64,000 nucleotides of DNA from Bedellia somnulentella (GCA_963576735.1 OY755173.1:7968873-8032872); one strand, 5' to 3'. Numbered from the stretch's first letter, positions 30,649 through 41,886 are shown. Made by a program: numbers and translations. The notes: a model not told the origin generated them from the sequence alone.

Positions 30649-30980
30649 ATACTATGTGTGATCTAGTAAAAGAATCATTTTGGTTAGTTGACTTGCATAT
30701 GTGTGAATTTGTAAATAAATGTTTTTAGCAAAATTATTGATTTTGTTGTATCTGACAGGTCACTGCTTATTATTCGTCATTTATATTGTTTATCTGTAAA
30801 TGTATTATGTTTTAAAACGAAAGATGCTATGTACGGCCAAATTATTTTATGACTAAACACGGGTTTTACAGCGATGTTTTTCTTTAACTTAAATTTGATG
30901 ATCTTTAAGTTTTATTTACGCTACAATTTCCATAAAACCGTGTTAGTATCTCTTCTCTTTTAACTTTTAGTCTCCCTCTT
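30649..30980. other. non-coding, nothing recognised
   Basis: AT-rich sequence without a coding or repeat signal. Confidence 0.5.
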
Positions 30981-31228
30981 CATACATACATACATATACT
31001 CACTGCTATTAAACCCTAGGAGGGGCAGTCAGAGCTAAGGAATTAGAAATTTCTTAGCCACTTTTGGAAAGTTGAGTGGAAAAAAGATGGTAAAATAACG
31101 GTTGTTGGTGATGGGTCTCAAACCGCATCGACCAAAATCCCTTACAAGCCCCAATACCTTAGTCGCCTTTACGTACACCCACCGGAAGAAATGAGGCAGT
31201 GTTATTCTAAGCCGACACTACACAGCTA
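30981..31228 (-). mobile_element. Family A SINE-like retroposon
   Basis: Complete from the (CATA)n tail to GCCGACACTACACAGC head. The CACCCACCGGAAGAAATGAG variant marks the same subfamily as the copies at 0.8, 35.4 and 60.1 kb. Confidence 0.75.
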
Positions 31229-31919
31229 TCAAGTCTATACAAGTCTCTACGTATGGATAATAATACTCTGTAAGTGCTCTGATAGTACATCAGAGTTATA
31301 AGAATCTGTCCCCCCTTTTAAAATATAAAGTTGTATTTCAAAGTATTTCGTTATCCATATAACAGCGTAAGCCTTGACATTCCTAGAATCTTCACCTCAC
31401 GTTTACAGTTACAAATCGGTCATTAGAAGTCTCAAATCTGTATTATTGCTTACTCACGATGAACAATTACTTTTTTATTTTCATTCTTTACGTTGCGTCT
31501 GCCCGCCAGTCTTCCATTCATTTTTGTTCGGGACCCATCGCCCGCGACCGTTCGTTGTTCCGGTCTCAAACGATAGCTTGCATCTCTCTCTTTCTTTACT
31601 TCATTTTATGCTGCCGTCTCTTTTGTTACTTGACACGGTTTCTTTGGCTAGAGATTAGGGGACCGGCAAAAGTCGCTGAGAATAGGGCAGATGTTAAAAT
31701 TTGAGCTTTGTTCGGTAAGTTGCTTGTAAGATTGTAGTGATAGGAATAAGTGGGTTTAGTTGAAATTTTAACGGGTGAAATTTCATATACTAAAAATATT
31801 GTAATTTATAGCATCGATCAGTTTAAAATAGGAATAGGTACTATCCGTATAATATTATGAATTTACGCAGGGAGCTAAAGTATAGAGGTTATTTGATTTA
31901 CTTGGATATTACATTGTCA
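31229..31919. other. non-coding, unrecognised
   Basis: 31370-31700 is open in two overlapping + frames of 81-94 codons, pyrimidine-rich (CATCTCTCTCTTTCTTTAC). Neither translation resembles a known protein. Chance open frames are likely. Confidence 0.4.
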
Positions 31920-31931
31920 TTTACTATTTGA

Positions 31932-32299
31932 GCAACCGTGATAGCCCAGTGGATAGAACACTCGGTTATCGTGCAAACGACTAGTGTTCAAATCCTGGGT
32001 CGGGCCTACACCAATTTGACTTTTCTAAAGACATATGTGTGGTTTATTCATCATGGTTGTTAACGGTGAGGGAAAACATCGTGAGGAAACCCACATGGCT
32101 GAGTTGGACTTAGTCATGTGACAGTGTATTCGTACAAAACGGCGATAGGCCTGCCCCCTATCACGTGAGTACACTGTCCATGCAAAACGTGGGTACTCTG
32201 AACACCAGGTGACGAAGTCACGTGATGTTCAGAAGTATTAGTACCTCTGCCAACCACTTCGGGGATATTCGGCATGAACGTTTATGTTATATGTTTATG
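31932..32299 (+). mobile_element. SINE B, full length
   Basis: CCGTGATAGCCCAGTGGATA (A box), GTGTTCAAATCCTGGGTC (B box), complete body, CTCTGCCAACCACTTCGGGG and GAACGTTTATGTTATATG tail. A 12-bp duplication TTTACTATTTGA (31920-31931 and 32300-32311) flanks it. The CCAC versus CCCC change in the hairpin is a point difference from most copies. Confidence 0.85.
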
Positions 32300-32550
32300 T
32301 TTACTATTTGAACAGCCAAAAGCAGTAGAAAAACAATAGCAAATCTGTGTTTATTGTACAGCTTCACTTAGCTATAAAGTAAAACAATAATGGCATGTGT
32401 TTTAGGTAATCCATTAAATTAAATTAAATATTGCTTATCTATTCTAAGCCGACACTAAACAGCCAATATATATAATCTCAACTCCGATATATAATAAATC
32501 ACAAATGTGAAAGGAGCTTCAGAAACACATATTACCCGATTGCTGTAGTA

Positions 32551-32920
32551 GCAGCCGTGATAGCCCAGTGGGTAGAACACTCGGTTAACGTGCAAACGAC
32601 TAGTGTTCAAATCCCGGGTCGGGGCCTACACCAATTTGTCTTTTCTAAAGACATATGTGTGGTTAATTTATCATGGTTGTTAACGGTGAGGGAAAACATC
32701 GTGAGGAAACCCACATGGCTGAGTTGTACTTAGTCATGTGACGGTGTATTCGTACAAAACGGCGATAGGCCTGCCCCCTATCACGTGAGTACACTGTCCA
32801 TGCAAAACGTGGGTACTCTGAACACCAGATGACAAAGTCAAGTGATGTTCAGAAGTATTAGTACCTCTGCCAACCCCTTCGGGGATATGCGGCGTGAACG
32901 TTTATGCTTATTTATGCTTA
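32551..32920 (+). mobile_element. SINE B, full length
   Basis: CCGTGATAGCCCAGTGGGTA, GTGTTCAAATCCCGGGTC and intact body with CAACCCCTTCGGGGATATGC, GGCGTGAACGTTTATGCTTA tail. A 10-bp duplication TGCTGTAGTA (32541-32550 and 32921-32930) flanks it. Very similar to the copy 600 bp upstream, and probably young. Confidence 0.85.
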
Positions 32921-33049
32921 TGCTGTAGTAATTAGGAATTGAAAATACCTGCTCGCTGTAGTAAGTACGAGTAGAGAAAGTACCCGATCGTTGCAATAAG
33001 TAGGAATGGAAAAATATAGTGATAGAAAGTAAGTTAATTTGTAAAATAG

Positions 33050-33985
33050 AGACTTTTTCCTGCAGTCAAACTGCAAGAGCAGTTTTGTAGGGTGTGTTCT
33101 AAATGTAAGATATATAAACTGTGTATTAATATAATCCAGCAGGAGTATGTCATTGGGGGTTCATCCATGGTCAGGGTCACTGAAGTTAAAGATCTAGGGG
33201 TTAAATTTTGTGATAAATTGCATTTTAGGGAACACATTATCAATATTTCTAAAAAGGCTTTTGGTCAGTTAGGTTTTATTCTGCGCAATGTGCGAGATTT
33301 TACTAATATTAAAGCTATTGTAGCATTATACAATGCTTTAGTTAGAAGTAATTTGGAATTTAATGCACTTGTCTGGTCCCCTCATGAAATTAAATATAGT
33401 CTTATGTTGGAACGAATACAGAATAAATTTGTAAGGTATCTATATCTCAAATACTATGGGGTATACCCATTTTACCCACTTAACTACCCAACTCTATTTG
33501 TGTTGGGTATGGTAGGATATACTGAGCTGAGGGTTAGGAGACAGCTTTCTTTAGTGTTGTACCTATTCAAAGTGCTCAGAGGTAAGTTAGACAATCCAGT
33601 TGTACTGGAGCAGCTTCGCCTCAACATACCAGACAGGTACCATGGGTCGTAGGCGACGACCTGCCCTATTGGCTGTACCGTTCGCACGCACCAAGCTACT
33701 AGGGGAGGCTCCAGTCACTCGGGCTCTTAGTACATTAAATTTAATTGCTGAGGATGTAGACTTGTTTTGGTGTACTCTGAATGAATTCACAATAGTAGCA
33801 TTAAACATAATTTGCTACAAGTGAAGAAATTACATATGTGTTAGAATAAGTTATTTTTTATTAATGTTAATAATTTATTATGAATGTATTTTATAAGATT
33901 TTATGTTTTCCGATGCCATTGCATTAGGCTGTGCCTGTAATGATGGTTATCATGTATGAATAAATAAATAATAAATAAATAAATA
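33050..33985 (+). pseudogene. Jockey-like LINE ORF2, C-terminal fragment with 3' tail
   Basis: The + strand encodes the region after the reverse transcriptase core: VTEVKDLGVKFCDKLHF, HIINISKKAFGQLGFILR, IVALYNALVRSNLEF followed by LVWSPHE and LERIQNKFVRYLY. This is the conserved C-terminal pattern of Jockey/CR1-group LINEs. After 33652 the reading shifts frame and continues with RRRPALLAVPFARTKLLG to about 33823. The element is 5'-truncated, has at least one frameshift, and ends in an (AATA)n tail near 33960-33985. The tail differs from the TATG tail of LINE-C, so it is a different LINE. Confidence 0.8.
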
Positions 33986-34318
33986 AAACAGATATAGGTA
34001 GATATAGTTGATAATGGTAACGGGTTTACAACCACGTCTACCTTTACGCCGCCACCACCGAAAGTGTGTGGTAGTGCTACTCTAGTCTGAACACGCCCAT
34101 GGAGAAAACAGGAACAATTTATTATGAATTTACTACAAAAAGGACGATTTTTACTTGAGCAATGTATATCATGTAATGGTTCATGAACCTGCAAGTAGAT
34201 CTAGTACTAGATTGATGATGAAGAACTGTAGAAGGATTGCAAGTCCTATTGAATCGTTTACGCTGTAGTAAATAGCTAAGGACTAGAAGATAAACAAATA
34301 TGAATTATTTTCATCCTG
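33986..34318. other. non-coding, trace of degraded Family A
   Basis: 34000-34100 retains GTTTACAACCACGTC, ACCACCGAAAGTGTGTGGTA and GCTACTCTAGTCTGAACACG, faint traces of a minus-strand Family A copy. Nothing else is seen. Confidence 0.35.
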
Positions 34319-34620
34319 AAGGGCAAGCATGAGCCGTGTTTAAACTAGTTATCGCGTGAGATAAAGCAGCCGTGTAGTGTCGGCTTAGAACAGCGCTACC
34401 CTATTTCTTTCGGTGGGGGTACGTAAGAGGCGACTAACGGTTTTGGGACTTTTTAGGGTTTTTTGGGCGATGCGGTTGGTGACCCATCACCAACAACCTT
34501 TTTTTTACCATCTTTTCCCCATTCAACATTCCAAAAGTGGCTGAGGAATTTCTAATTCCTAAGCTCTGGTTACCCGTGAAAAAATAAAAAGAAAATTGTG
34601 CTCGTGCTTGCTCTGCTGAT
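34319..34620 (+). mobile_element. MITE D interrupted by a Family A copy
   Basis: GGGCAAGCATGAGCCGTGTT, ATAAAGCAGCC (to about 34370) and TGCTCGTGCTTGCTC (34591-34606) are the two ends of MITE D. Family A (about 34370-34575, + orientation, GTGTAGTGTCGGCTTAGAAC to CTCTGGTTACCC) is inserted between them and lacks its tail. Confidence 0.6.
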
Positions 34621-34649
34621 GTATGGAACTCAATCTGATCTCATCTCTG

Positions 34650-34825
34650 TCAGGCTTATCGCCTTTTTGTACGAATACACTTTCGCATGTAAGCACTACT
34701 TAGACATGTGGGTTTCCTCACGATTCCTTCACCGTTAAGACGAATTGGTGTAGGCCCGTCCATTTTGATCCCGAGGTTTTGATCCATGTCTGTCTGTATA
34801 CGAATTGAACTACTGCGGGTAGCGA
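34650..34825 (-). mobile_element. SINE B, internally deleted
   Basis: TTTTTGTACGAATACACTTT, CATGTGGGTTTCCTCACG, GACGAATTGGTGTAGGCCCG and a degraded head. The central CATATGTGTGGTTAATTT block is missing. Confidence 0.55.
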
Positions 34826-34861
34826 AGCCGACATTACACAGAAATTTACGAATATAACTGA

Positions 34862-35000
34862 CTTACTTATACTTACGCCGCTGCTGGTTGTTCACTTTGC
34901 ATGATCCTGACAAATCTCTCTTGCTTCTATCACGTTCATCATTCTTCTCATAATTGGCTTTTATTCTTTTGACTACAGACTGTCACCCTCGTAAGAACGT
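34862..35000 (-). mobile_element. LINE-C 3' end fragment, degraded
   Basis: TACTTACGCCGCTGCTGG tail region followed by GATCCTGACAAATCTCTC, ATTCTTCTCATAATTGGC, matching other LINE-C copies (for example 42.7 and 54.3 kb). The TGGGGTAGGCAGAGA block is replaced. Confidence 0.5.
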
Positions 35001-35363
35001 TTTCGATTTGGTTTCGGACCGTTTTACGCGGCCGTCCTCTACTAACAACACCATCACCACCAAACAAATTCACACAATTTTAAAATTATCATCGTCTAAT
35101 CAAATATATTTTTTACTTTTTAACTCTATCTATAAGACTGAACCAATGCTAGTTAGACATGACCTGATTTACTCAGATTGACCATCTATAATAATCCTTA
35201 CCAAACTTTTTACTTGTTTTGCTGAAAAATCAGAAGCTAAATGATTTTTTAGTAGTTTGAATTGTCAGATGGCTTGTTACTTAATTACTAATTAATACAA
35301 GGAGTATTTTTAATATTCTAATAATTTTATTGTTATGAATATTAATTTATAATAAATATTATG
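35001..35363. other. non-coding, nothing recognised
   Basis: AT-rich sequence without coding or repeat signals. Confidence 0.45.
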
Positions 35364-35373
35364 TTATATTAAT

Positions 35374-35622
35374 TCATACATATACTCACGGCTATAAATC
35401 CCTAGAAGGGGTAGCCAGAGCTAAGGAAATTGAAATTCCTTAGCCACTTTTGGAAAGTTGAGTGAGGAAAAGATGGTAAAATAAAGGTTGTTGGTGATGG
35501 GCCTCCGACCCCATCGCCCAATGCTCCCATAAAAGCCCTAATACAGTTAGTCGCCTCTTACGTACACGGAATGGAGCGCAAGAAATGGAGTAGCGCTATT
35601 CTAAGCCGGCACTACACAGCAA
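35374..35622 (-). mobile_element. Family A SINE-like retroposon with target duplication
   Basis: CATACATATACTCACGGC tail, GGGGTAGCCAGAGC, TTAGTCGCCTCTTACG, head CTAAGCCGGCACTACACA. A 10-bp duplication TTATATTAAT (35364-35373 and 35623-35632) flanks it. Confidence 0.75.
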
Positions 35623-36224
35623 TTATATTAATAATTTATACTAATAATAAAAGAACTGGCGATAACGCCATTTTCTATATCCGAGTAAATATTCGCATAA
35701 CTACAAGCCTTTTGGTAGTCATCCTTTTATCATCTTATTAAAATCGAAAAATAAGGTCAGAAACAAATAAAGCTAGTATTTTTTCATACTTTATAAATAT
35801 AAACAAATTAAAAATAGGTTTTGTAACAACAATCAATGAGGCATGGTGACAACAAGTAAATTTCATTGAAATAATTTGTGTGTATATTATTACAAAATTC
35901 CCTATTCTAAGACTCTGATTCTTTTCATGATTAAAAGCAAGATGAGTATTATAATCGATAAAATAAAATCGCTAAATACGGCAATCCGCCATGAAATGTT
36001 GAACGCCAATCAGAGCGCATGACGTCACGTTAGAGGTCTTTCTCTTTGTTTACATTTGAATTACGTAAGATAATACACACTCATTCGCTTTTTTAATTAA
36101 ATACGTCGTTATGAACTTCAATTTCTTTTGTGTAAATTGATTGCGCTACATTCAGTTATTTCCATAACATCCATAAGTATTTACAAAGGCTTCCAGCGCA
36201 AATTTACCAAGAATCGACTTGATA

Positions 36225-36295
36225 ATGCTAGGAACGTTTCTGGCATCAAACAAAGATTTCTGTTCAGCAGAATTTAGAAATGTTAAAACTTCCAT
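36225..36295 (+). other. candidate short first coding exon (weak)
   Basis: ATG opens 23 codons (MLGTFLASNKDFCSAEFRNV and three more residues) and meets CCAT|GTAAGTATTG, a good donor, in phase 2. About 200 bp upstream is TGACGTCA, a full CREB/AP-1-type site, and ATTCAGTT, an initiator-like site near 36152. No matching downstream exon was found, so this stays a weak candidate. Confidence 0.2.
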
Positions 36296-37675
36296 GTAAG
36301 TATTGTGTATTATACAGTTAATTTATTAAAACCTATTTATTTTATTAAAACCATAAAAATAAATAGCAATTGTACATATATCAGTATAACATTCAATATT
36401 ATAATTTGAGGTTATGTTTATGTTAAATATTTCTTTTTGCAATTAAATATTTACATATTTAGAATTTGGTAACTGAAAATGAAATAAAATACCTTTTTAA
36501 TAGCTCATACATTAAGGATTTGATAACAGTAAGTAACAGTGAGTAAGAGAATCATAACTTCCAAAAAGTTTGTATATCAATGTTTACTTCTTCCTATAAA
36601 ATTATAATGAATTTAGCAACAAAATAAAAAGGAAATACTGTCGTCAAAGTGATCTTCACAAAAATAAAGCTTTGTAAAGCCACTTCTTTCTTAATTTCTT
36701 ATCAAAAGGAACGATAATATATAACTTCTCAGGAGATTTTATGGACGTATGAGTACCCAGAGGGACGGAACACCACCTCTATACTTTTGAAGTCATGTTT
36801 TAATGTAAAAAATAGTGAAATGTCTTAATTAAATATGAATTAGATAATGGTTACATATACCAAATGATCCTTGTACTCTATAGTGACGTAATCAAGCGAC
36901 GCCATGACACTTTGACGCGTTTTGGTGCAAATTTTAAATTTACGAATCAAAAATTGTTTTTTAAGTACTACACCTAAATTTTCCGCAGAAATATTATGTT
37001 TATTACAATTAATATATATTTCCAAATATTATAGAACAGTTTCTCAAAATTTGTCATCATGCCTAATAGTCATTTTCATCAGTCAAACAACACTAAAGTA
37101 ATGCGCGGAATGAAATAAAAGTGTCAATAAATAATGGCGGCGACATGGTATGCATTCCCGCTGCTCTATCAAGTGTGTCGTCGTGCTACCTCCTCGCGAT
37201 CCATGCCGCCTTAGTACTTGTCACCAAACTTACATTCAGTTTCACATCCATTTATCTTCCTCTAACATTCGTGTGATTTCTTCTGTCCTGGTATTTATGT
37301 AGAAAAGTGTTACATTCGTTCAACTAACTAGATAAGAAAAATATCAGATAAGCCTGCTTACAACCAGCAAGAATGTAATAAAATAATAGCTAAATAACTT
37401 ACTCATTTAAACCTTAGTTTTTAGGTGTAAGATTTTTGAACAAATATGTTTCTTTGTGTATCTGTTATTTATAATGTTATAGGCATTTATCAAAAGTCTA
37501 AATTTTCCCTACACAATGACAGGAGAAAGTGTCAATTCTACACGTAGAAAGGTAAAGTATATAAAAGGAAAAGAAATAATAGAAATAATTTGCGTCTTTG
37601 CATAAATTTCATGCTAAATCTATTTTATCATATTAGTAATCATGTCAACCATCTAGAATAGCCATTTAGTATCCA

Positions 37676-37831
37676 CTACGGCGTGTTCTTGTTGAGCGAC
37701 TGGTTAACATCGCTATAATTGGCATCCAAACTAGTTGCATAAAACCATTTAGTCCGTTCAATGGCTTCCGACCAGTTATCTCCAAATTGAACCTTAATTC
37801 CATACAGGTAACTATCCTTTTCGCTCCAGCT
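37676..37831 (-). other. unidentified 51-residue open segment (possible terminal exon)
   Basis: On the minus strand, after an AG, the frame reads SWSEKDSYLYGIKVQFGDNW, then SEAIERTKWFYATSLDANYS and ends TAG. It is bounded upstream by a stop codon, so it would need to be a 3' exon. The local GC content is higher than its flanks. I do not recognise the sequence. It could be a retroelement relic or chance. Confidence 0.25.
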
Positions 37832-38796
37832 CTATCCTCGCATCATTACGGTACACGCAAGGTAATTTAAAGCGAGTCGTATGGCTCGTCACATACAAAA
37901 TACGGTCATATGATTTATGTCACTTTCATGTCTGGTTCATATAGATGTGTGCTTTCAATTGTCCGCGCTCAATATTGTGACGCATGCGTAGATATCGCCA
38001 GAGCCATCTGTTGACGCAAGTAGGATGCCACGTGGTCTCGCAGGACGTACGCAGGCGTGAAACCATTGATCTAGTCACCTTGACTGCTGTTTCACCTCTG
38101 TTGTATCTAGATGCCTATACTTATTGTACTTATATACTGAGATATTTGCGTTAAGTAAGGCTCAATACGACTTTCTTATTGGATGGGCGTTGTGTGTAAT
38201 TAATTGCTATGGTTGAATAAACTTTGTTCTTAATAGTGTAGTACCAAGTAAGGTGTAATTTTCTTAGATGTCTATTTGTTTCTTATTTACTTTAGGTTAC
38301 TCACATACTCAAAGCAAAATCAGTAGAAAAAGGTAACCATAGCGTCCGAATGTAACGGTATTTCCGATACTTTCAACAACAGACAAGAAAAGCTGAATCG
38401 TTGATGATGATATATTATATTATACCCATTGTGTTGTAATATAAAGCTACCAGGTGAACGAGATAATTAGAAAGAAGTGAAAGATTAATAAACAATAACA
38501 CTCAATGAATGTTTCAAGTAAGTGAAGCGGCAGCAGCGACGGTTGCTGATTACGTAACATATTGACTGGCAAAAATGGGTGAAGGTTGAATATCAAATGC
38601 CTAAATATCCTTTAGGTAAAGATCAACAATTAAAGAGACAAATCAATCAATATTTGCAAGATTATTTGGAGTGAACTCAATCATACAAACACGCAAATCA
38701 CAATTGTGTCTGGCTTCCAATCAGTGTTTATATCTATAAATATTTACTCTAAAGACTCAAATGTTCACATCCCCGAAAGATTAGAAGAGGCACTAA

Positions 38797-39020
38797 CATG
38801 TACTCACGGTTATAAATCATATGAAATATAGGAATATGAAATTCATCAGCCACTTTTGGAAAGTTAAGTGGAGAAAAGATGGTAAAATAAAGTTTGCTGG
38901 TGATGGGTCTCCAACCGCATCACCCAAAAATCCCTTAAAAGCCCCAATACCGTTAGTCGCCTCTTACGTGCACCCAACGGAAAAAAATAGGGTAGTGCTA
39001 TTCTAAGCCGACATTACACA
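38797..39020 (-). mobile_element. Family A SINE-like retroposon
   Basis: TGTACTCACGGTTATAAATC tail end, then CAGCCACTTTTGGAAAGTTA, TCTCCAACCGCATCACCC, TTAGTCGCCTCTTACG and head. GCACTAA on both sides (38790-38796, 39021-39027) may be the duplication. A SINE B 3' scrap (TCCCCGAAAGATTAGAAGAG) lies just upstream. Confidence 0.7.
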
Positions 39021-39049
39021 GCACTAATACTTCTAGATATCAAATTACG

Positions 39050-39175
39050 ATATGTACACACAGTTTACTCACGTGACCTATCCCTGTTTTACTGTGAAGG
39101 TCTATTATCGTTTTGTACGAATGCACTGTCACAAAGGTACCATTACCTCACGACAAATTAAGTCACACATTATCT
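39050..39175 (-). mobile_element. SINE B, degraded middle part
   Basis: TTTACTCACGTGACCTATC, GTTTTGTACGAATGCACTGT and CCTCACGACAAATTAAGTCA are diverged body phrases. No A or B box remains. Confidence 0.4.
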
Positions 39176-39582
39176 TCTTACATATACTCACGAGCCGTGA
39201 GTCACGGCTAGAAATTTTAAAAAGAAATGAAATTGTGCTAGTGTAATCAGATCATACACATCAACAGTAAAAATACTCCCCAGTACCACTTCATCATCAT
39301 CACCATAATCATCATAAAGCCGTTCTTGAGATCTTCACAGCGAATGGTCTTACTCTACCTTTAGATGTGAACTTTACTTCTCTTTAAAGTTAGCAAATTG
39401 ATAAAACTCACAAACAACACTATGAATCTCATATACTTGTAACAGCCAGTTTTCACCAGTAGTAATCTTACAGGTCAAATAAGCTCTAAGAAAAGTACAA
39501 GTAAGTACTATTGTACAATAATGAGTTGTAACTTTCGGTAAATAAATGTTACTGCGTAGGAAAACCAAGGATACTTACTGTA
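39176..39582. other. non-coding
   Basis: A Family A tail scrap (TACATATACTCACGAGCCGT) lies at 39179-39220. The remainder is AT-rich with no signal. Confidence 0.4.
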
Positions 39583-39685
39583 CAAGATTGCATTCATCAT
39601 TATATATTTTGCCCTTATGAGGGATCAAACACACGATCTCAAGTGGTACAGTACTAGTGGTAGAGGTACCTCATCCATATGGGAG
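39583..39685 (-). mobile_element. tRNA-derived SINE fragment
   Basis: Minus strand: CTCTACCACTAGTACTGTAC, CTTGAGATCGTGTGTTTGAT followed by CCCTCATAAGGGCAAAATAT. GTGTTTGATCCC is a B-box match. The A box is not convincing. Confidence 0.45.
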
Positions 39686-40013
39686 CAAGACCACTCCACT
39701 TTGTTGCAGCTTACCAAAGTACATTATGCCCAATTTAATTTATGGTGACGATATTCTGAAAGAACGTCTTGAACATTTGATAGGTGAAAACACCGTTCTG
39801 CAGCAGCAACATAAAATAAATAAATACATCTATTTATTTAACCTGCCGTGATTCTTTTTTAATTTCATCTCTACTTATTTTTACTCTTTATCTTGTATTT
39901 CCTCAGATTATAACTTATCACTTATCTTACATCCATCAATCATTTTGAGAATCATCAACAAACAAAGATTTATTTAAGTCTCCCATGCGTGTCTAGCATG
40001 TTTGCTTGCTTGA
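39686..40013. other. non-coding
   Basis: AT-rich sequence with no coding or repeat signal recognised. Confidence 0.4.
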
Positions 40014-40640
40014 TAAAAAAACCGGCCAAGTGCGAGTCGGATCGCGCACTAAGGGTTCCGTACTATCATATATATAGAAAATCCCGTTTGTGTGAAAATC
40101 ATAGGAGCCAAATTAGGTAAGCAATTTGATTTATGACGTTTAAAAATAGAACTACGGGCTAGATCTCATTTAAACCAATTTTCGTTAGTAGTTTGTATAG
40201 TAATACACATCATATATTTTTTTCAGTATTATCATGCCCATATTTTAGAAGTTACGGGGGGGGGGGACACACATTTTAGCACTTTGAAAAAGTCTCTCGC
40301 GCAAACTATTCAGTTTTGAAAAAAATGATATAAGAAACCTCAACATCATTTTCAAATACCTTTTGATAGATACCCCACACGTATAGGTTTGATGAAAAAA
40401 AAAATTTTGAGTTTCAGTTCTATGTATGGGGAACCCTAAAAATTTTGGTTTTTTTTTCAGATTTTATTTTAAAATCTTAATGCGGTTTACAGAATACATC
40501 TACCTACCAATTTCCAATAATGTAGTTCTTATAGTTTCGGAATAAACTGGCTGTGACATACGGACGGACGGACGGACAGACAGACATGACGAATCTATAA
40601 GGGTCCCGTTTTTGCCATTTGGCTACGGAACCCTAAAAAG
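40014..40640 (+). mobile_element. lepidopteran CGGCCAAGTGCGAGTCGG non-autonomous element
   Basis: It begins AACCGGCCAAGTGCGAGTCG, then AGGGTTCCGTACTATC, and ends CATTTGGCTACGGAACCCT. AGGGTTCCGTA and TACGGAACCCT are inverted copies near the ends. Internal landmarks are a G10 tract at 40257-40266, GTATGGGGAACCCTAAAAAT, a (GGAC)n run and CAGACAGACATGACGAATCT. I recognise this as a very widespread lepidopteran repeat, which supports the host assignment. It has no coding capacity. A degraded relative of its end occurs at about 48420-48490. Confidence 0.7.
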
Positions 40641-41369
40641 GGAAATATGAGAAAAACACCATTACAACAAAGTATATAATAATAAGTTGATCGTTACATT
40701 TTCTATTTAGTACGCATCACCATAACATAATTACATTTATATTTATAACACCAAACTAAACCCTTAAAAATGTTATCGTATTACATCCTATAAAAAATGC
40801 TTCTATGTATATAATAATATGCTTCCCAAAGATATTCTTGATAGTTTCGAAATTTTCCAACTCCTCAGTTTTAGTCCCCTCTTGTGGGTGACAAATTGAC
40901 AATGGACATACAGCGAGAATGTTTGAGTTTTTCAGTTTTATATTTCTTGCTATAAGTTCCCAATATGGTGTGACAGGATTATCTTTTGCCAACGAACCCT
41001 AGGTACGAAGTAGGACTCTTTTACTAACATACCTATTCTTAAAAACGTGCCAATTACTTGCATTTTGACCAAAACTGTTTTAAAAATTGTCCCAGTGACG
41101 TCATAATGCCATTATATAAGGATACCCAATTTCCTAAAGGAAAGTTAAAGACACAACAAAAAGGCCAACTATTCGCAATGAACAGCTCATCAATCAATTG
41201 TCAGAGCTAAACCGAAATTGCACCGAAAAAAATCGCAAATAAATCAGCTATTGAATCATTCTTTTGTCATAGCATCTCAGTAATGCAACAAAGAAAATAA
41301 TGGCATAAGACCTTGCTTTGTTAGTTATGTTCATTGTCGGAGTATGCCAGTGACAAAATGGTGAACAAT
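40641..41369. other. non-coding, nothing recognised
   Basis: A 78-codon minus frame (40756-40992) has no recognisable motif. No repeat family is seen. Confidence 0.45.
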
Positions 41370-41474
41370 CCTTTATCCACTCAACTTTCAAGAGTGGCTG
41401 AAGAATTTCGAATTCTTAAGCTCTGGCTACCCCTTTTTGAGATTTATAGTCATGTGTATATTTATATGTATGTA
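41370..41474 (+). mobile_element. Family A, 3' part only
   Basis: CTTTATCCACTCAACTTTCA, GAGTGGCTGAAGAATTTC, CTCTGGCTACCCC, GTCATGTGTATATTTATATG. It is 5'-truncated, as LINE-mobilised insertions often are. Confidence 0.6.
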
Positions 41475-41562
41475 AGTACTTACGTATCATGGTAAAGCAA
41501 CGGTTTAACAGAAATTATTGGTCATCTCTTCCGGCGAATGATACTGCCGATCATTCCCATTA

Positions 41563-41700
41563 GTTGCTACTGTTAGTATTACAAAACTAATTATACATAC
41601 ATCATATGCTCACTGCCGTAAATTCCAAAAAGTTGCTACTGTTAGTTTTACAAAACTAATTATACATACATCATATGCTCACTGTCGTAAATCCCAAAAA
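41563..41700. repeat. tandem duplication of a 69-bp unit
   Basis: GTTGCTACTGTTAGT-type units begin at 41563 and 41632, each followed by ATACATACATCATATGCTCA. The duplicated segment spans the tail of a minus-strand Family A copy and its flank. Only three or four differences separate the units. Confidence 0.7.
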
Positions 41701-41886
41701 AAGAAAGTCCTCAGCCACATTTGGAAATGATAGCGGACAAGATGGTAGACATAAACTATCGTTGGTGATGGCTCTTCAACCGCATCGCCCAATAACCACT
41801 TAAAAAGCCCCATACCGTTAGTCGCCTCTTACGACACCCGTGGATAAAAAGGGGTAGTGACTTCTAGGCCGGCATTACACGGCAAA
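41667..41886 (-). mobile_element. Family A SINE-like retroposon
   Basis: ATACATCATATGCTCACTGT tail, TCAGCCACATTTGGAAATGA, TCTTCAACCGCATCGCCC, TTAGTCGCCTCTTACGACAC, head GGCCGGCATTACACGGCA. Confidence 0.7.

Larger units (their letters stand above)
35633..38789. other. mostly unique sequence, possible exon and promoter signals
   Basis: This 3.1-kb block lacks the repeat families that fill the rest of the window. It holds a CRE-type TGACGTCA at 36020-36027, a short ATG frame ending at a GTAAGT donor (36225-36295), a 26-codon ORF in a GGCGGCGACATGG context (37134-37214) and an unknown 51-codon minus frame (37676-37831). None identifies a gene. Confidence 0.4.

Noticed and set aside
31374..31704. 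Two overlapping plus-strand ORFs of 81-94 codons
   Set aside because: Pyrimidine-rich low-complexity translation, no motif, and both frames open at once, which points to composition rather than coding.
33484..33808. Minus-strand ORFs opposite the Jockey-like fragment
   Set aside because: They are antisense shadows of the LINE coding region.
40257..40266. G10 tract as a possible quadruplex or regulatory site
   Set aside because: A single G run inside a common repeat, without the four spaced runs needed for a typical quadruplex.
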